A stretch of DNA of 64,000 nucleotides from Aphrocallistes beatrix (taxonomy: Eukaryota; Porifera; Hexactinellida; Sceptrulophora; Aphrocallistidae). Both the position numbers and the translations under genes were made by a program. Location: NCBI GenBank assembly GCA_963281255.1, contig OY725496.1:1736001-1800000 (forward strand), given 5' to 3'. Each line of letters opens with the position of its first letter. Within the stretch, counting starts at the first letter, position 1. Shown here one piece after another: positions 46,087-57,547 of this stretch. The notes under the pieces were generated by a model. It saw nothing but the letters and a program-made list of their open reading frames with translations, was not told where the DNA came from and searched no databases.

Positions 46087-46696
46087 CGCTTTTTAATCTT
46101 TCAACTTGTTTATACTCTCACAAGGTTAAAATTTTTCAAACTGTGCCACCTCATACCACCAATCATATACAATGGTGATCACTCGCGACATGTGGCATAG
46201 GAAAGCAAATGCTGAAAAACTTAATCTTGAAGAAGAGTAATTAAGTTGAAAACTTATAAAGTGGGTAATTTGAATGTGGAGAATTCAAATTTGAAGTCAA
46301 ATTAAGTGTATCTCTTACCAATTAAATACCTTGACTCGCTAAATAAATCAGTATTATAAATATTTGTATGGGGAATTATGGGGTGTACGAATACTTTTGT
46401 CCAGGCAGTGTATATCATGCATGGTTCGAACCATAACAACGGATAAGATACATTATCTAGGTTTTAATAGAATGATATATAATATCTAAATGGGTAAATA
46501 ATCTTCATTATACGATAAATATAAATTATGTGATTGTAAATAGTGATAAAGATACAGTAGTACCCTTAAGCTAGAAATTTCCTCTCATACTCTATATTGC
46601 AGTGGTTTTCGGAACCCCAAGTATGTTGTTACAATCAACCGGAACGCTACCGTCCCCGGAATCCCCGGAAATGCGTCCCCGGAACCCTTAAGAATC

Positions 46697-46760
46697 GTTC
46701 GCGGGTAGTTCAGTGGTATTCTTTGCATACGCAGTTCAAACCGGTTTTTACCAGGTTATT
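46697..46760 (+). ncRNA. tRNA-like sequence with A and B boxes, shortened
   Basis: TAGTTCAGTGG is a perfect A box and GTTCAAACC a good B box, but they start only 28 bp apart, against about 44 in a tRNA. It cannot fold as an intact tRNA. It may be a decayed tRNA or the head of a tRNA-derived SINE. Confidence 0.35.
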
Positions 46761-47039
46761 AGTCTCTTTTATTACTGTGAATCTATAAAAAATAGTAAGA
46801 AAAACGGCTTCGAGTATTATTAAGTTAACAATTGCAAATATTAATATGTTCACTCTTTGTAAAATTCTCTCCCAAATTGAAATATACTAGAAACACTCGT
46901 ACATATAGGCCACTTTTCATCATTTTCTCTATTTTACTCTACTATATGAGCGAATTAGACAAATATAGTTCGAGAATTGGAAGGGAGGAAGTGCTTTGAC
47001 AGTATAGGAGACATCTCTTTTATTTAATAATTTCCAAGA

Positions 47040-47345
47040 TTACCACCTAAACAAACTCAGAACATATTGAAAATAAACAAGTGAATAGTATTATTCTTAT
47101 ATAGGAAGTAATAGTTTGTGGATTGAATGGTGTAATTGCTTAGTGTCTACGGTTTATACCTTTCGAGTTATGGCTTAAACATGCAATTTTTCTGTTTGCA
47201 GATAATGTTTAATATGCAAGAACTTAATCGCTCTAAAAAGAGCCTATTGCGCAATCACATGATGACATATCAAATCTTTGCAGCGGAGTTGGATACTCTG
47301 ATATAATGTTTGTATATGGTAATAATACATTTCAAATGTCTATCG
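47040..47345. mobile_element. Half copy of the 21.9 kb foldback element
   Basis: Shares CTCTAAAAAGAGC, GCGCAATCACATGATGACAT and CTCTGATATAATGTTTGTAT with 22480-22580, plus weaker mirror sequence upstream. The other arm is absent. Confidence 0.55.
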
Positions 47346-49546
47346 GAAGCAGTTTTTGATTAATCACATCAATAGCTCGAGCTTCATAGCTTCTAAGTAA
47401 TTTACTTTCCTGAATCGATGGATCTATAGGTATTATCATTAGGTTATTGAGTCTTTCTTGTGTCATAGTAACACGGTGATGCAATAACCGTTCTTTTACA
47501 CAAGAAATAGAGAAATTGTTGATGCCTTCCATGGCGTTTTGAACATGGATAGTTCGGTATATAATTCAGATCCCTGAAGATCATCCCAATAATGGTCTAT
47601 AATTTCCTGTAAGTCTGTACTTGTATTTTCTCTAAATGTTGCTTTGCGGAAGACTTCTTCCACTCTACTATACAAAATAAATGTTGGTGACTGAAATCTC
47701 AGCTCTATTTCAGCAATTAGTTTATCCACAATTTCAAAGTATTGTTTGCGATACAATTCTTCGACTGTTTGTTCATGATATGTGTTAGATGCCGTCTCAA
47801 CATAACGAGCAGTTGCTCGTCTCTTTCGTCCTAATTTTGGCCGATCTACCCCCAACTCTAGTGCTTTTTGATTAACCTCTTTCCAAAGATTTCTCAAAAC
47901 AATCCTCAGAACGTGTTCTCAGGCATGAAATGCAAATCGCAGCCATAGTTTTTGCTTCAGAAGCACAAATAGTATTCTTCTGGAATGCTTTGCTAAGGAC
48001 ATCATTGATCGAAAAAAATCTTTCTGAACCAATTGCACCAAACAAAAAGGAAAATCTTTGCATTGTGACCACAATATCTCGAGCTATTTTTGTACATTCT
48101 GTGTTTCCACTATATTCTTGAAGAATCTCCACTAAAACAGACAAAATAACTTAGTAATTTTACAAAATGGATCTAATTGACTCTGAGCGTACAGTCCATC
48201 GAGTTGGACAGAGTGGTCTTATGCCAGGTGTATTTAAAGAGATCTCTGATTTCAATTTATGAAGTATACCCTTTTTCTTGGCACTATATTTAAAAAAACT
48301 TGGCGAATATCAGGATAGTATCAAAAGTATCTCTCATTATCCTCAAATTGCGCCAGGTGTCCTGAACAGCAAGATTCAGTGAGTGAGACATACAATGTAT
48401 ATAGACAGCTCGGTGCTCTAGTTGTTTAATGTGTTGCAACGTATTCCAGTCATATTGGCCGCACCGTCGTAGCATTGACCTCGACAGTTACGAAGTGGTA
48501 GTGCGGAGCGATTTAAACAATCTTTGATTAGACAAGTCAATTGATCAGCATTGGTTCTGTCGATGGAATAAAGACCAATACAATCTTCAAATACTTCTTA
48601 TGTATCTGGTGAGAAGCACCGCAAGCAGATTACGAGCTAAAAAAATAATTGTAAATCAAAGTTGATTGAAATAGTCCCTCCAAATAATTTGAGATTACGT
48701 GAATACGTGTACGTACTACTATATATTACGTAGAATATTATCAGTACTTGTACAAGTACGATATATTAATTAAATAGTAGTTTTACCTGCATGCTAAACC
48801 ACGTACTAGCATATACTTCTTTCAAAATCGATCCCAGGATTTCCTGCGACATGATTTTAAGCATCTCGTTTTTGTAACCAATCTTTCAACTCATCAGAAT
48901 CATTTCCTCGAAGCTGTAATAATCGGTAAAAGTTTCCGCTGTCCCCTTCTGCTTGACATGCTAAGTATTAATTAGTGAAAAAGTTGAGTTTTAACGCTTG
49001 TACCTTTCACATGATAATTCCACTTTATTATTGCTTCTTTATGGCAGGCACTTTTACGATGCTGTTCAAAAGCTCTCATTGCATCTTTCCAAGTATTAAG
49101 CGTTTCTTTACTCTTTAATGGGTTAAATTGGTTGAGTTCACATTTCGGCATATAATACAATAAATCTCATTTATGGATTCCCAGTGATGCGATTTGCTCC
49201 ACATAAGATTATCAAACCATGAACTCTGAAAGGAACGATATTCGGGATTCTTCTGATAAAACTTCCTTTTAGGAAACACTACTTGGGAACGGGGCTGGTG
49301 CGGCTCCTAAACTACTCCAAAGTCAAAAGATTTTCCAAAAGAAGTCTCGATAATAGCCCTTTAATCGATTTCTACTCTTCTTTCGATATTTACTCCATCT
49401 GTTTCAGACAATTGCCTAAAGTCGCATTCAGTCTCGATTTCATCATTCCCATTGCTAGTCTCGGGCATGCATTCATTTCCAATAATAGCAATGTCTTCGA
49501 CCAAGTTTTCTTTCTGAAAAGTGTCCAATAGATTCCTAGAAGCCAT
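47340..49546 (-). pseudogene. hAT transposase relic with zf-TTF (ZMYM1-like)
   Basis: On the minus strand, in order: an acidic N terminus (49546 down), then around 49330-49150 the TTF-type finger region FQSSWFDNLMWSKSHHWES and EIYCIICRN. KDAMRAFEQHRKSACHKEA follows at 49100. Near 48560-48400 are EDCIGLYSIDRTNADQL, GQCYDGAANMTGI and VYIHCMSHSLNLAVQD, the central hAT/DUF4371 motifs including the D and CxxH region. SERFFSINDVL follows near 48050, then the C-terminal dimerisation-type segment TMTQERLNNLMIIPID at 47450. Several frameshifts separate these. The element ends were not found. Confidence 0.75.
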
Positions 49547-49750
49547 TAGTAGTCGTATCTACCTCGGTCACTAATTCACAAAAGATATAACATAATAATT
49601 TGAAAAGAAATTATTGTTAAACAACAAAAATTAAATTGAGAGGTGTCAAATCCATACTGGGACAAAATTCATATCAAATCTTTAAAAAATCCTCAGGTAC
49701 AGTCCAAACTGTTGGAGGGGAGGGTGAAAATATGATGAAGTGCGGCGTTG

Positions 49751-50960
49751 TCAGACCTCATGAGATGAATGAAGTACGGCGTTGCCGGACCTCAAGGAAT
49801 CCAATGAGTTAGTTGTGGATCCCACGCGTACGACATTTTGAATATCCCAACGTACCACTTTCGAAAGGGTGTACCGCGCAAGTGTAACCTTTAATAGATA
49901 ATTGAAGTATAAATTATCTTTTTTTCTAAGATGCACCCTATACTTTGTGTGTTAAATTCAACGACATCTCTTGGAACCTTGTTTGCTCCATTGAAGCGAC
50001 CTAAAACTTCTTTAAACGAACGATGATATTATTCAAGTACTGATTCTGGGAAATATCCAAGGCCCAGAGGTTGTGAAGCTGGACGATTAGCATTCACAGT
50101 TCGTCAGAATTCCTCTAGATGGTCAAGTAGTATGTGAAGCTTTGTGCTTGGTATTAAATTATGGATGATATTTTGCTGAACTTTGATAGATGTGTCTTTT
50201 GTTGATTCCAATTTCAAATGCTCAAACTCTGCCTCAATTCCAAGTTCAACTTCCTTTCGATCAGATTTTGCATTATCTTGTCCTATTCTTTGTTGCATAT
50301 CAAAATAAACCTTTTGAAATTCTTGCATAGAAGCTTCCCAACCTAACAGTATTTTACCAAAAACTTTGTGAATTAACTTACTTGCAGACCGTAGAACAGG
50401 TATGAGGGGACTAAGAGCAGGAAATTCTTGTATATTAATCTGTTCATAGTTGTCAATTAGCTTCCTTGATTTATCACCTGTATATGTTCCACCATGATAT
50501 TGCTGCCTTAATGGTACTATAAATTGCATGTACTGCAGCTATGGGAAAGGATTGGAGTGAACTTTGGAATTTAGTGAAAATTCTAGCGCGAAAAAGACCA
50601 GCACATTTTTGGCACACTGTTAGACACTTTTAAATTGTTCTTTAAATTTCTTATACATTTTATCAAAATGGGTTCCAGTTTGCGAAATTCCAGGCTCACC
50701 GTTAATTTTATTGTACAAACAATAAGGACAAAGATGACGAGCATTTCCACCTTTGATTCCTAGAACCTGATACAAACCTTTAAATCAAAAGTTAGTATAT
50801 CATTTGGTTTATCAAAGGTTAAATCAAGGAGCCCAATATTAAATGGAGTATAATACAATATGTTACTGCCACTATTAATGCTCCTTTTACACAATCGACA
50901 TACTGAAGACCGTGAATTGGGCAAAGGAACTTTCAAACAACCCGGCCATGATGAATACCA
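49751..50960 (-). pseudogene. Transposon protein relic with ZAD-like and CxxC fingers
   Basis: On the minus strand: SRSSVCRLCKRSI near 50930, GGNARHLCPYCLYNK near 50740, a long frame 50529-50104 (FPALSPLIPVLRSASKLIHK, GWEASMQEFQKVYFDM, LIPSTKLHILLDHLEEF), and GYFPESVLE then YHRSFKEVLGRFNG near 50030. Proteins with this order (CPYC, KxHILxxHxEE, then E..H motifs) occur in invertebrate genomes as transposon products. I cannot name the superfamily. Stop codons and frame changes show decay. The upstream 50990-51060 segment is shared with 31284-31350. Confidence 0.5.
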
Positions 50961-51060
50961 TAACGATTTAGTTAACTTATATATGTGTATTTTAGTAAAA
51001 TAAACTAATTATTTGAGTTTTATTTCAGAAAGTCACAAAAGATTAAATGGGTGGATTAAG

Positions 51061-53360
51061 ATATTCACACACTAATAAATATTCAACAGAGCTTAAATAT
51101 TTATTCGAATTCAACAAGAATTCTGATACATACGATAAATACAGATAATTCAAACATGATTAAGGAATACTGCATAATTGTATGTACGCAAGAAAAATTT
51201 AAAACACCAATCTTTTGAAATTTGAAAACAGAATAAATATAATTCGATCATTTTCTACTGACTGAATTTTGTTCCGATATTGCTAGTTATTCAACAAATC
51301 CCAATAAAAATTCCAATAATAGACAAATATCATCCTTTTAAGACTTATGGCTTTCGAATTAATAAAGGAAAAAGAAACGAATCAACGAGCAAATAATTCT
51401 GTTTTTTAAATAGTAAATGCAACATTAACTGGATATTTAGGGGGTTAACTCATAAAAATCAAAATAAATACCGTCCAACTAGTGATATTATATGGTAGCC
51501 CGCTCAGTAATACAATGTATTTAACACAATTTTTTTAAAAATTTATTTTCACGTCAGGCAAAGTTTTTGAGGGCGGTATCCTTAAACAACAAGGGGCGAA
51601 AATTATCATGTCCGATACCATGCGAATAGTTACTATTACTTGTAAAATATATTAGAAGGTTTTAAATTAAAAGATAACCATTAATCATGATTGGTCTATA
51701 CGATATATTGAACTGATTGTGTTTAAATTTGCAAAATATGCTAGGAAAAGCTTTGTGAATAAATTAAACAAATATCTGCTGAGTATTGTGGGAAATCCAA
51801 AGTTCAAGCTCCTAATTCAGAAAACCTTTGTATTTAGACAAATCTATTGTTACTATCATATTAAACATCATTTATGTCACAGAGTAGATCAAATAGTGGC
51901 ATTATTTTGGTTGACAAATTGTTTTAGAAAAATTAGGTATTCTATTTCACCCCGGATTCACCATCAGATAGGTATGGAACACCACTGATCCATTCTACGT
52001 ATAATAGCTCACAATGGGATTAATCACATTTACTTGAAACTATTCTACTGAGGCAGTATTTGTTGAAAGTGTTGTAATAATCCCTTCAATGGTAGAGACG
52101 GCACTGCCAAAGCCTGGACGTTTACGTTCAGGCTGATTTCAATAGTCGAAATATTGGTAAATATTTTTTTAATTATTAAGGCTAGCTAGCGTAGCCCACT
52201 ATTGTATTAGGCTGTATAGGTAACTCTATACTAGTACAGTATACATGAATCCTTACTATAGTCGTTACATGGACTAAGAATGAATGTAATTCTGAATGCT
52301 TTAAATATTGTGCATATTGAAAATTGACTTGGAATTTTTTGGTTTTCTAATTTTGGCTTTCATCATCCGTAATACAACGCATAAAATTTTTTTCAGGAAC
52401 ACATGCCTAGATTTTAATGATCTAACTTTTAATTCTGGTTCTTAGTGATATTTGCAACTTGTTATCGAGTGAATTTTCACATAGAGTTGCTTTATTAGAA
52501 AATATATTGGAAGATTGTTGCTGATCTCTGATTTTAGCGGTTTTTTCAATATTTTTACACCAAACCTGTCTCCCATTTTAATCCTAGGCAATTAAAAAAA
52601 AATCCGGCTCGATAGATTGTAAGTTTCAAACCTATTTTACACGAATTAAATCATATTAGCCCCTTTCTTAACCTTATCTTTGGCCTAAAAAATGTTTAGA
52701 ATCCTCTGATTGTCTAATATTGAAATGCTGATAAAATGAAAAATAAAGTATATTATTTTTCATTAATTATAGCCTAGTCATAATGTACTTTTGGAGGTGT
52801 TTGGGGTTGAAAATTCGAAAAATTTTGACCTTCATATATACTTACTAGATGAATATTAATACTTAAATCACTATAAAAAAATCAAATTAAAATTTTCAAA
52901 AAAATGAATAAAAAGTTCATTTAGTGGGCTCTGCCAGCCAAAAGTCAATGGATTTGAGCGTTTTGTGAATTATTTGGACCAAATGGATTCGGAATGAATG
53001 AATGTAAGTGTAAAATATCTTTTTTGAAAAAGTTATGTCAGATTTGATTATTTAATACTATTTCTCATGACTTCTCTATGTTCAGAAGAACCAGAAAAAT
53101 AAATTAAACTATATCCTCAAGGTCTCGTAAGAGGGAAAAAAGTCATTTCTAAAAGTTGGGGATTTATCATTACCTTTTAAACAAAGACTACCGAAATGTA
53201 TAACAGTGGTACAACTTTATGGCATATTTCCAATTGAAAATGGCTGGAGACATCCGCGATATCTAGAGTTTTCGATAATCTAGGGTACATGTAATTGAAT
53301 TTAGAACTTTTTCCAAATACACTTTAATAAAATGATTGAAATGCAAGGTGCACATCTACT
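51061..53360. other. AT-rich, no gene or element recognised
   Basis: 2.3 kb without coding signature. The open frame at 51719-51988 has no recognisable motif. Confidence 0.4.
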
Positions 53361-53362
53361 AT

Positions 53363-53925
53363 CCTTACAATTAAAACTCGATTAATGTATATTTATCTAT
53401 TGATTTATTGATTTATAAATATAGATATACGTATATATATATACAAGCGCGCTTCGCTTGCTTTCGCTGCGCGGCTAGCGGATACTTTGTGTCCGCCAGT
53501 GGTCACATTGATTAATCATAAAGGAGATAACATCTCTAAACACATCTGTCCTACTGTTATAATCGATATCGCACGAAAATCACCAAATTTGTCGTTTTAT
53601 TATATTTTGATGCGTAATGATGATGTCATAACAGAGTGATGAGTCATCATTTTTTGATGATAGTTGTATCATATGTGAGATATATTAATATACATATTCT
53701 ATTAAAATGTCAGCCTTCTATCACTTAAATTGAGTTATGGTCGAAAAAATGAAATTTCTAATTATTAAAAGGTGACAATGACGTCATAATTCCATGATGA
53801 ATCGACATTTTCATCTGAGCTCAGAACTTAGTGGAGCCATAGCCAAAAGACTCCCGCATGCCAAAAATCACCTTCTGCACCTGTCAGTTTCTTCAATCAA
53901 TTCGTTACAGATATGTATATATATA
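53363..53925. mobile_element. Helitron-like 5' block (+) facing a minus-strand unit
   Basis: A plus-strand TCCTTACAATTAAAACTCG block at 53361-53430 runs into the 3' end of a minus-strand unit (CAAGCGCGC at 53434) that continues to the TTCGTTACAGATATG side near 53915, without its own 5' block. Confidence 0.55.
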
Positions 53926-53926
53926 T

Positions 53927-54666
53927 CCTTACTATTAAAACTCGATTAATGTGTATATATGTATATATATACAGTCAGGTTCGATTATTATGAATCCGCT
54001 TAATATGAACATTCGTTTATTATGAACTAACTCTCTGGTCCCAATTCAACTGGTTCTAGTATAGGATTTATATTAGGTCAAGTTCGCTTAATATGAAGTC
54101 TCCCTATTATGAACAGATTTTTTGGTCCCCAAAGTGTTCATAATAAGCGACTCTGACTGTATATCTGTAACGAATTGATTGAAGAAAATGCCAGGCATAG
54201 AAAGCTGATTTTTGGCATGTGGGAGTCTTTTGGTTATGGCCCACTAAGTTCTGACCTCGAAAATGCCGACACATCATGGAATTATGACGGCATTGTCACC
54301 TTGTTTTGAATAAAAAATTTCAGTTTTTGACTATAACTCACCCATTTTAGGTGATAGAAGGCTGGATTTTAATAGAATGTGGATATTGATATATCTCACA
54401 CATAATGTAACTATCATAAAAAAATGATGACTTCTCATTCTGTTATGATATCATCATTACGTATTAAAATTTTAAAAATTGACAAATTTGGTGATTTTTT
54501 GTGCGTTATCGAATATGACAGTGAGACAGACGTATTTAGTGATGTTATCTACCTTTTTATGTTATCTACTTTCATAATTAATGTGCGCCTAGACCCTCTT
54601 TGGACGCGTCTGGCGGACACTAAGTGTCCGCCAGTCGCACAGCGCAAGCAAGCGAAGCGCGATAGT
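53927..54666 (+). mobile_element. Helitron-like unit with pogo-like MITE in its microsatellite
   Basis: The 5' block TCCTTACTATTAAAACTCG starts at 53927. The TA run is interrupted at 53972-54159. The core and hairpins follow, to a degraded end GCGCGATAG near 54666. Confidence 0.65.
53972..54159. mobile_element. Pogo-like MITE, 188 bp, TA target
   Basis: The ends CAGTCAGGTTCGATTATTA and (right) CGACTCTGACTG lie between TA dinucleotides (53970-53971, 54160-54161), with iterated TTATTATGAA motifs inside. It has the same length and the same type of insertion site as the MITE at 23304 but a different sequence. Confidence 0.75.
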
Positions 54667-54866
54667 ATTAGATTAAACATGATCAGTTATCTTTCATTAT
54701 TTTGAGGATAGCCGGGAAACAAAAGAATATTCAAGTGAAGTATATGCACATTATAATACTGAAGTATTTTACGATTAAATTAATTCATTAGAATAAATTA
54801 TATATTGGTCTATTTGTCTCTCTTATTCTATTTTCAAGGTTAGATCTCTCTGATGCTTACTGTATA

Positions 54867-55326
54867 CTCTAATCGGACAGATGTGTTTGAAATCCTTACT
54901 ATTTCGCATCATAATTAGTTAGAGAGTGGGTCTACTCATGAGTGAAATGTAATCAAAAACTGTTACATATTTTATAATTTCGATTTCAAATTCATATTCT
55001 ACACATTCGAGTTACTCAGGTTAGTTGCCTTTTATTGATTTATTCTTTTCCAAGGTTAAGATTCATCAAACTGTGCCACTTTATGCCACTCCTCGTCATC
55101 ATGTCTAATGGTAATGGGAGTGAAAAATGGCACAAAGTTACATAGAATGATAAAAATTCAACTTATGAATGAATATAGCAATAGAACGCTTCAAACCTTG
55201 AGTGATTTGAATGTGTAGAATATGAATTTGAAATCAAAATGACAGTATCTGTTACAGTTTGATTACATATATAACTAGTTATGATGGAAAATAGTAAGGA
55301 TTTCAAATACTTTTGTCCGCTTAGAG
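54867..55326. mobile_element. Tc1-type MITE, complete, 460 bp
   Basis: The ends CTCTAATCGGACAGATG and (right) TTTTGTCCGCTTAGAG lie between TA dinucleotides. Long arms continue through GAAATCCTTACTATTTC, and the central block GTGCCACTTTATGCCACTCC is shared with the other copies. Confidence 0.7.
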
Positions 55327-55429
55327 TATATTCAAATACGTGGAAAGAGAAGATCTGTACAAAGACGGAATATACATATTTTATGTTAACTATCAGATGT
55401 TTATTGACAATAGAGAGTGTAAATATATT

Positions 55430-56410
55430 AGTGTTTCAAAAAATTCAAAAGTTAGAATCTTCAGATGATTACCCTTCAAATAGTTTACTTTGATCACCAA
55501 CTGTTCACCATTAAAAATTTGAGCAATTTGGAGATAATTTAGTGGTCGCGCAAGGTAGATTTCTCTAAGGGCTGATATATAATGGGATTTTTCCGGTTTA
55601 GGAATAAAATCGCAAAAAGTGTACTTCTGATATATGCAATGGATCTAGCAACTTTGCATTGCAGCGCCGGCGCCACCGGTCCGGTTGGTCCGGTTTTCAC
55701 CGGCCCACTTTTAAGAAAAAGCTAAAGTGGTCCGGATAGGTCCGGTTGTTGCGCTTTTAATACGATACGCTAGATCATACACTTCATTCAATAAGATTGA
55801 ATAATGTCTACATCTAGTAGAAAAGAGTGTTGATTGTACTAAGATAGAAATGTGATGACAACTGTTACTATTAGTATAGAACCAATTTTTCCACATACTT
55901 ACTGTTGCGCTTTGATGACTGGCCACCGAAAAATAGCCACATTCGATAGTATACGCCTGAAACCCAGATCAATAGCTTCTTTGAACCATGTCAGATCATT
56001 ATTCAATGCTAAATTCGTGCTCAGCACTAGATTTAGAGCAATTTGATATATACTATATTGACCATATTTGGAGAATCTTTTGGATGTCCGTGCATAGCAA
56101 CGGCCTGGAATTTTTTCACATTCCTGGCCGTTGCTAGGAACTAAACTTTCGTAGTTAAGTTCAACCGGACCACTTCAAATGAGGTGGCGCCGGCCCTGTA
56201 TTGAGATATTTGGGTATGGTTTTATATCAGCAAATGATATTTTAATGGTCTAAAATCTACAGGATCGGAGATTTCGGTGAAACCAGTTGGGGCCATTAAT
56301 AATTACAAGTACGAAGGCTGGTCCCAACTGAATTCACCAAGATTTTAGCCCATAAAAATGTATTATTTGCTGATATAAAACCACACCCAAATTTCAATAC
56401 ATAGTTGTTA
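55430..56410. repeat. Palindromic dispersed repeat, copy 2, with insertion
   Basis: Left part matches 18890-19060. The palindrome near 56255-56345 has arms with CGGAGATTTCGGTGA and complement around a loop beginning GCCATTAATAATTACAAG, the reverse complement of the loop in copy 1. Interrupted by 55662-56198. Confidence 0.65.
55662..56198. mobile_element. Non-autonomous TIR element with GGCGCCACC ends
   Basis: The ends CAGCGCCGGCGCCACC and (right) GGTGGCGCCGGCCCTG. Copy 1 of the host repeat (near 19090-19110) provides the uninterrupted sequence, which locates the insertion. The flanks CATTG and TATTG suggest a target duplication of about 5 bp. Inside, 55985-56147 is a copy of the palindromic core also found at 62.4 and 63.6 kb. 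Confidence 0.65.
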
Positions 56411-56429
56411 GATCCAGAGCCTACGAGAG

Positions 56430-57022
56430 GGTGGGACAGCCAGGGCACTGCCCCGGGGCCCCATATCCCGAAGGAACCTAAAATTAGAGGCTAAAATTTG
56501 TCATAAAAGTCATTGAATCTAATTGCAAATTTAACTCAAATTGATAGTAGCATTACTTTCTTACCACAATGTGATAAAACTACTAGTGTTAAAATTTAAT
56601 TTTTAAGGCTAGAATCTAGAACCATTAAAACTGAAATTATTATATCAATGGTTTTCTTAACATACTGTGATAATTAGATTGCATAATTGCAGTATAATTA
56701 TCCCAATTTAAATGCAATATAATTATCACAATATGTTATGCAAATTATTACATAGGTATTGTGTTACTTCATTGTAAAATTACTTTGACAGTGTGTATGT
56801 GATAATTATTCATTAATTACTTTGTTATACTTGTGTTGTATATATACATACTACATGTACAATGTACATGGCCGGCGCCATGTTTTATCGGCAGTGGGTG
56901 TCCTAAGAGGGATTTCTCTGAAAGTGGATGTCCATTTATGGAGGGATATATATTTTACAATATGATAAAACAGGACGCATAGGGGTGTCTGGACACCCAG
57001 GACACCCCCGGTGGCTCCGGCC
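56430..57022. other. TE debris
   Basis: GCACTGCCCCGGGGCCCC at about 56445 resembles a hAT-type terminus. 56866-57022 has GGCCGGCGCCATG and (right) CCGGTGGCTCCGGCC ends, like a small relative of 55662-56198. The AT-rich remainder is unassigned. Confidence 0.35.
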
Positions 57023-57172
57023 CTGATGTATTTTCAAATAAATTTCGAAACAAATTTGTATCGTACATATCCCATATTTCTCCCGAAAATGCACAAATCT
57101 TGAGCTCAAAAAAGACACGAGAGAAGAAAGAGAGAGGAGACTGCAGAGAAAGGTAAAATCTCGTTATTTGAA

Positions 57173-57478
57173 ATGGGCATTACATCTCACAAGTCTCAAT
57201 TGGCAGTTTCATCAAATCTTGAAAATTTGTCCGTTGATTCTGAATCAATGTCAGTTGCAGTTACAGTTGCATATATTTCTAATGATGAACTAAATTTTCA
57301 AGCTGATATTAGAGAAGCAGAAAAATCACTGGCGACAAGTATTATATCACTGCCCTTTGCAAATGAAGATGTATCTGATCAAGTTGATGGACTCGATATT
57401 GGAATGATTACCACACTAACGAATGAAACTATTGAAAGATATGTACTAAATAGTCACCTTGTGGTTGTCACAATTTGA
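57173..57478 (+). CDS. Hypothetical frame, possibly an exon or relic
   Basis: A 101-codon open frame starting MGITSHKSQLAV with ATG at 57176-57178 region context, acidic (DIREAEKSLATSI, NEDVSDQVDGLDI), ending TAG-free up to a TGA near 57476. Composition is more gene-like than its surroundings, but I recognise no family. There are no clear splice sites, and the Tc1-like element starts 70 bp downstream. It may be a fragment of a larger disrupted gene. Confidence 0.25.
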   Translation: MGITSHKSQLAVSSNLENLSVDSESMSVAVTVAYISNDELNFQADIREAEKSLATSIISLPFANEDVSDQVDGLDIGMITTLTNETIERYVLNSHLVVVTI

Positions 57479-57547
57479 ATTTATGCGGTACCGATTCTGC
57501 AGAATGTTGTTTAGTAGCGATTACTTTATTTGGCACCATTCAATATA

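Larger units (their letters stand above)
39845..46410. mobile_element. Tc1-type MITE split by the 6.1 kb DDE-OTU transposon
   Basis: The left terminus CACTGCCTGAACAAAAG (after TA at 39843-39844) and right terminus CTTTTGTCCAGGCAGTG (before TA at 46411-46412) match the 7053-7528 family. 39845-39984 and 46095-46410 together make about 456 bp, close to the 476 bp and 460 bp of intact copies. The shared core GTGCCACCTCATACCACC lies at about 46142. Confidence 0.85.

Noticed and set aside
45722-46096. 124-codon plus-strand frame
   Set aside because: It is the right terminal arm of the same transposon; it ends in the flanking target site, not in a gene-like context.
46697-46760. A functional tRNA-Gly-like gene
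   Set aside because: The A and B boxes are about 16 bp too close, leaving no room for an anticodon arm; kept only as a tRNA-like relic.
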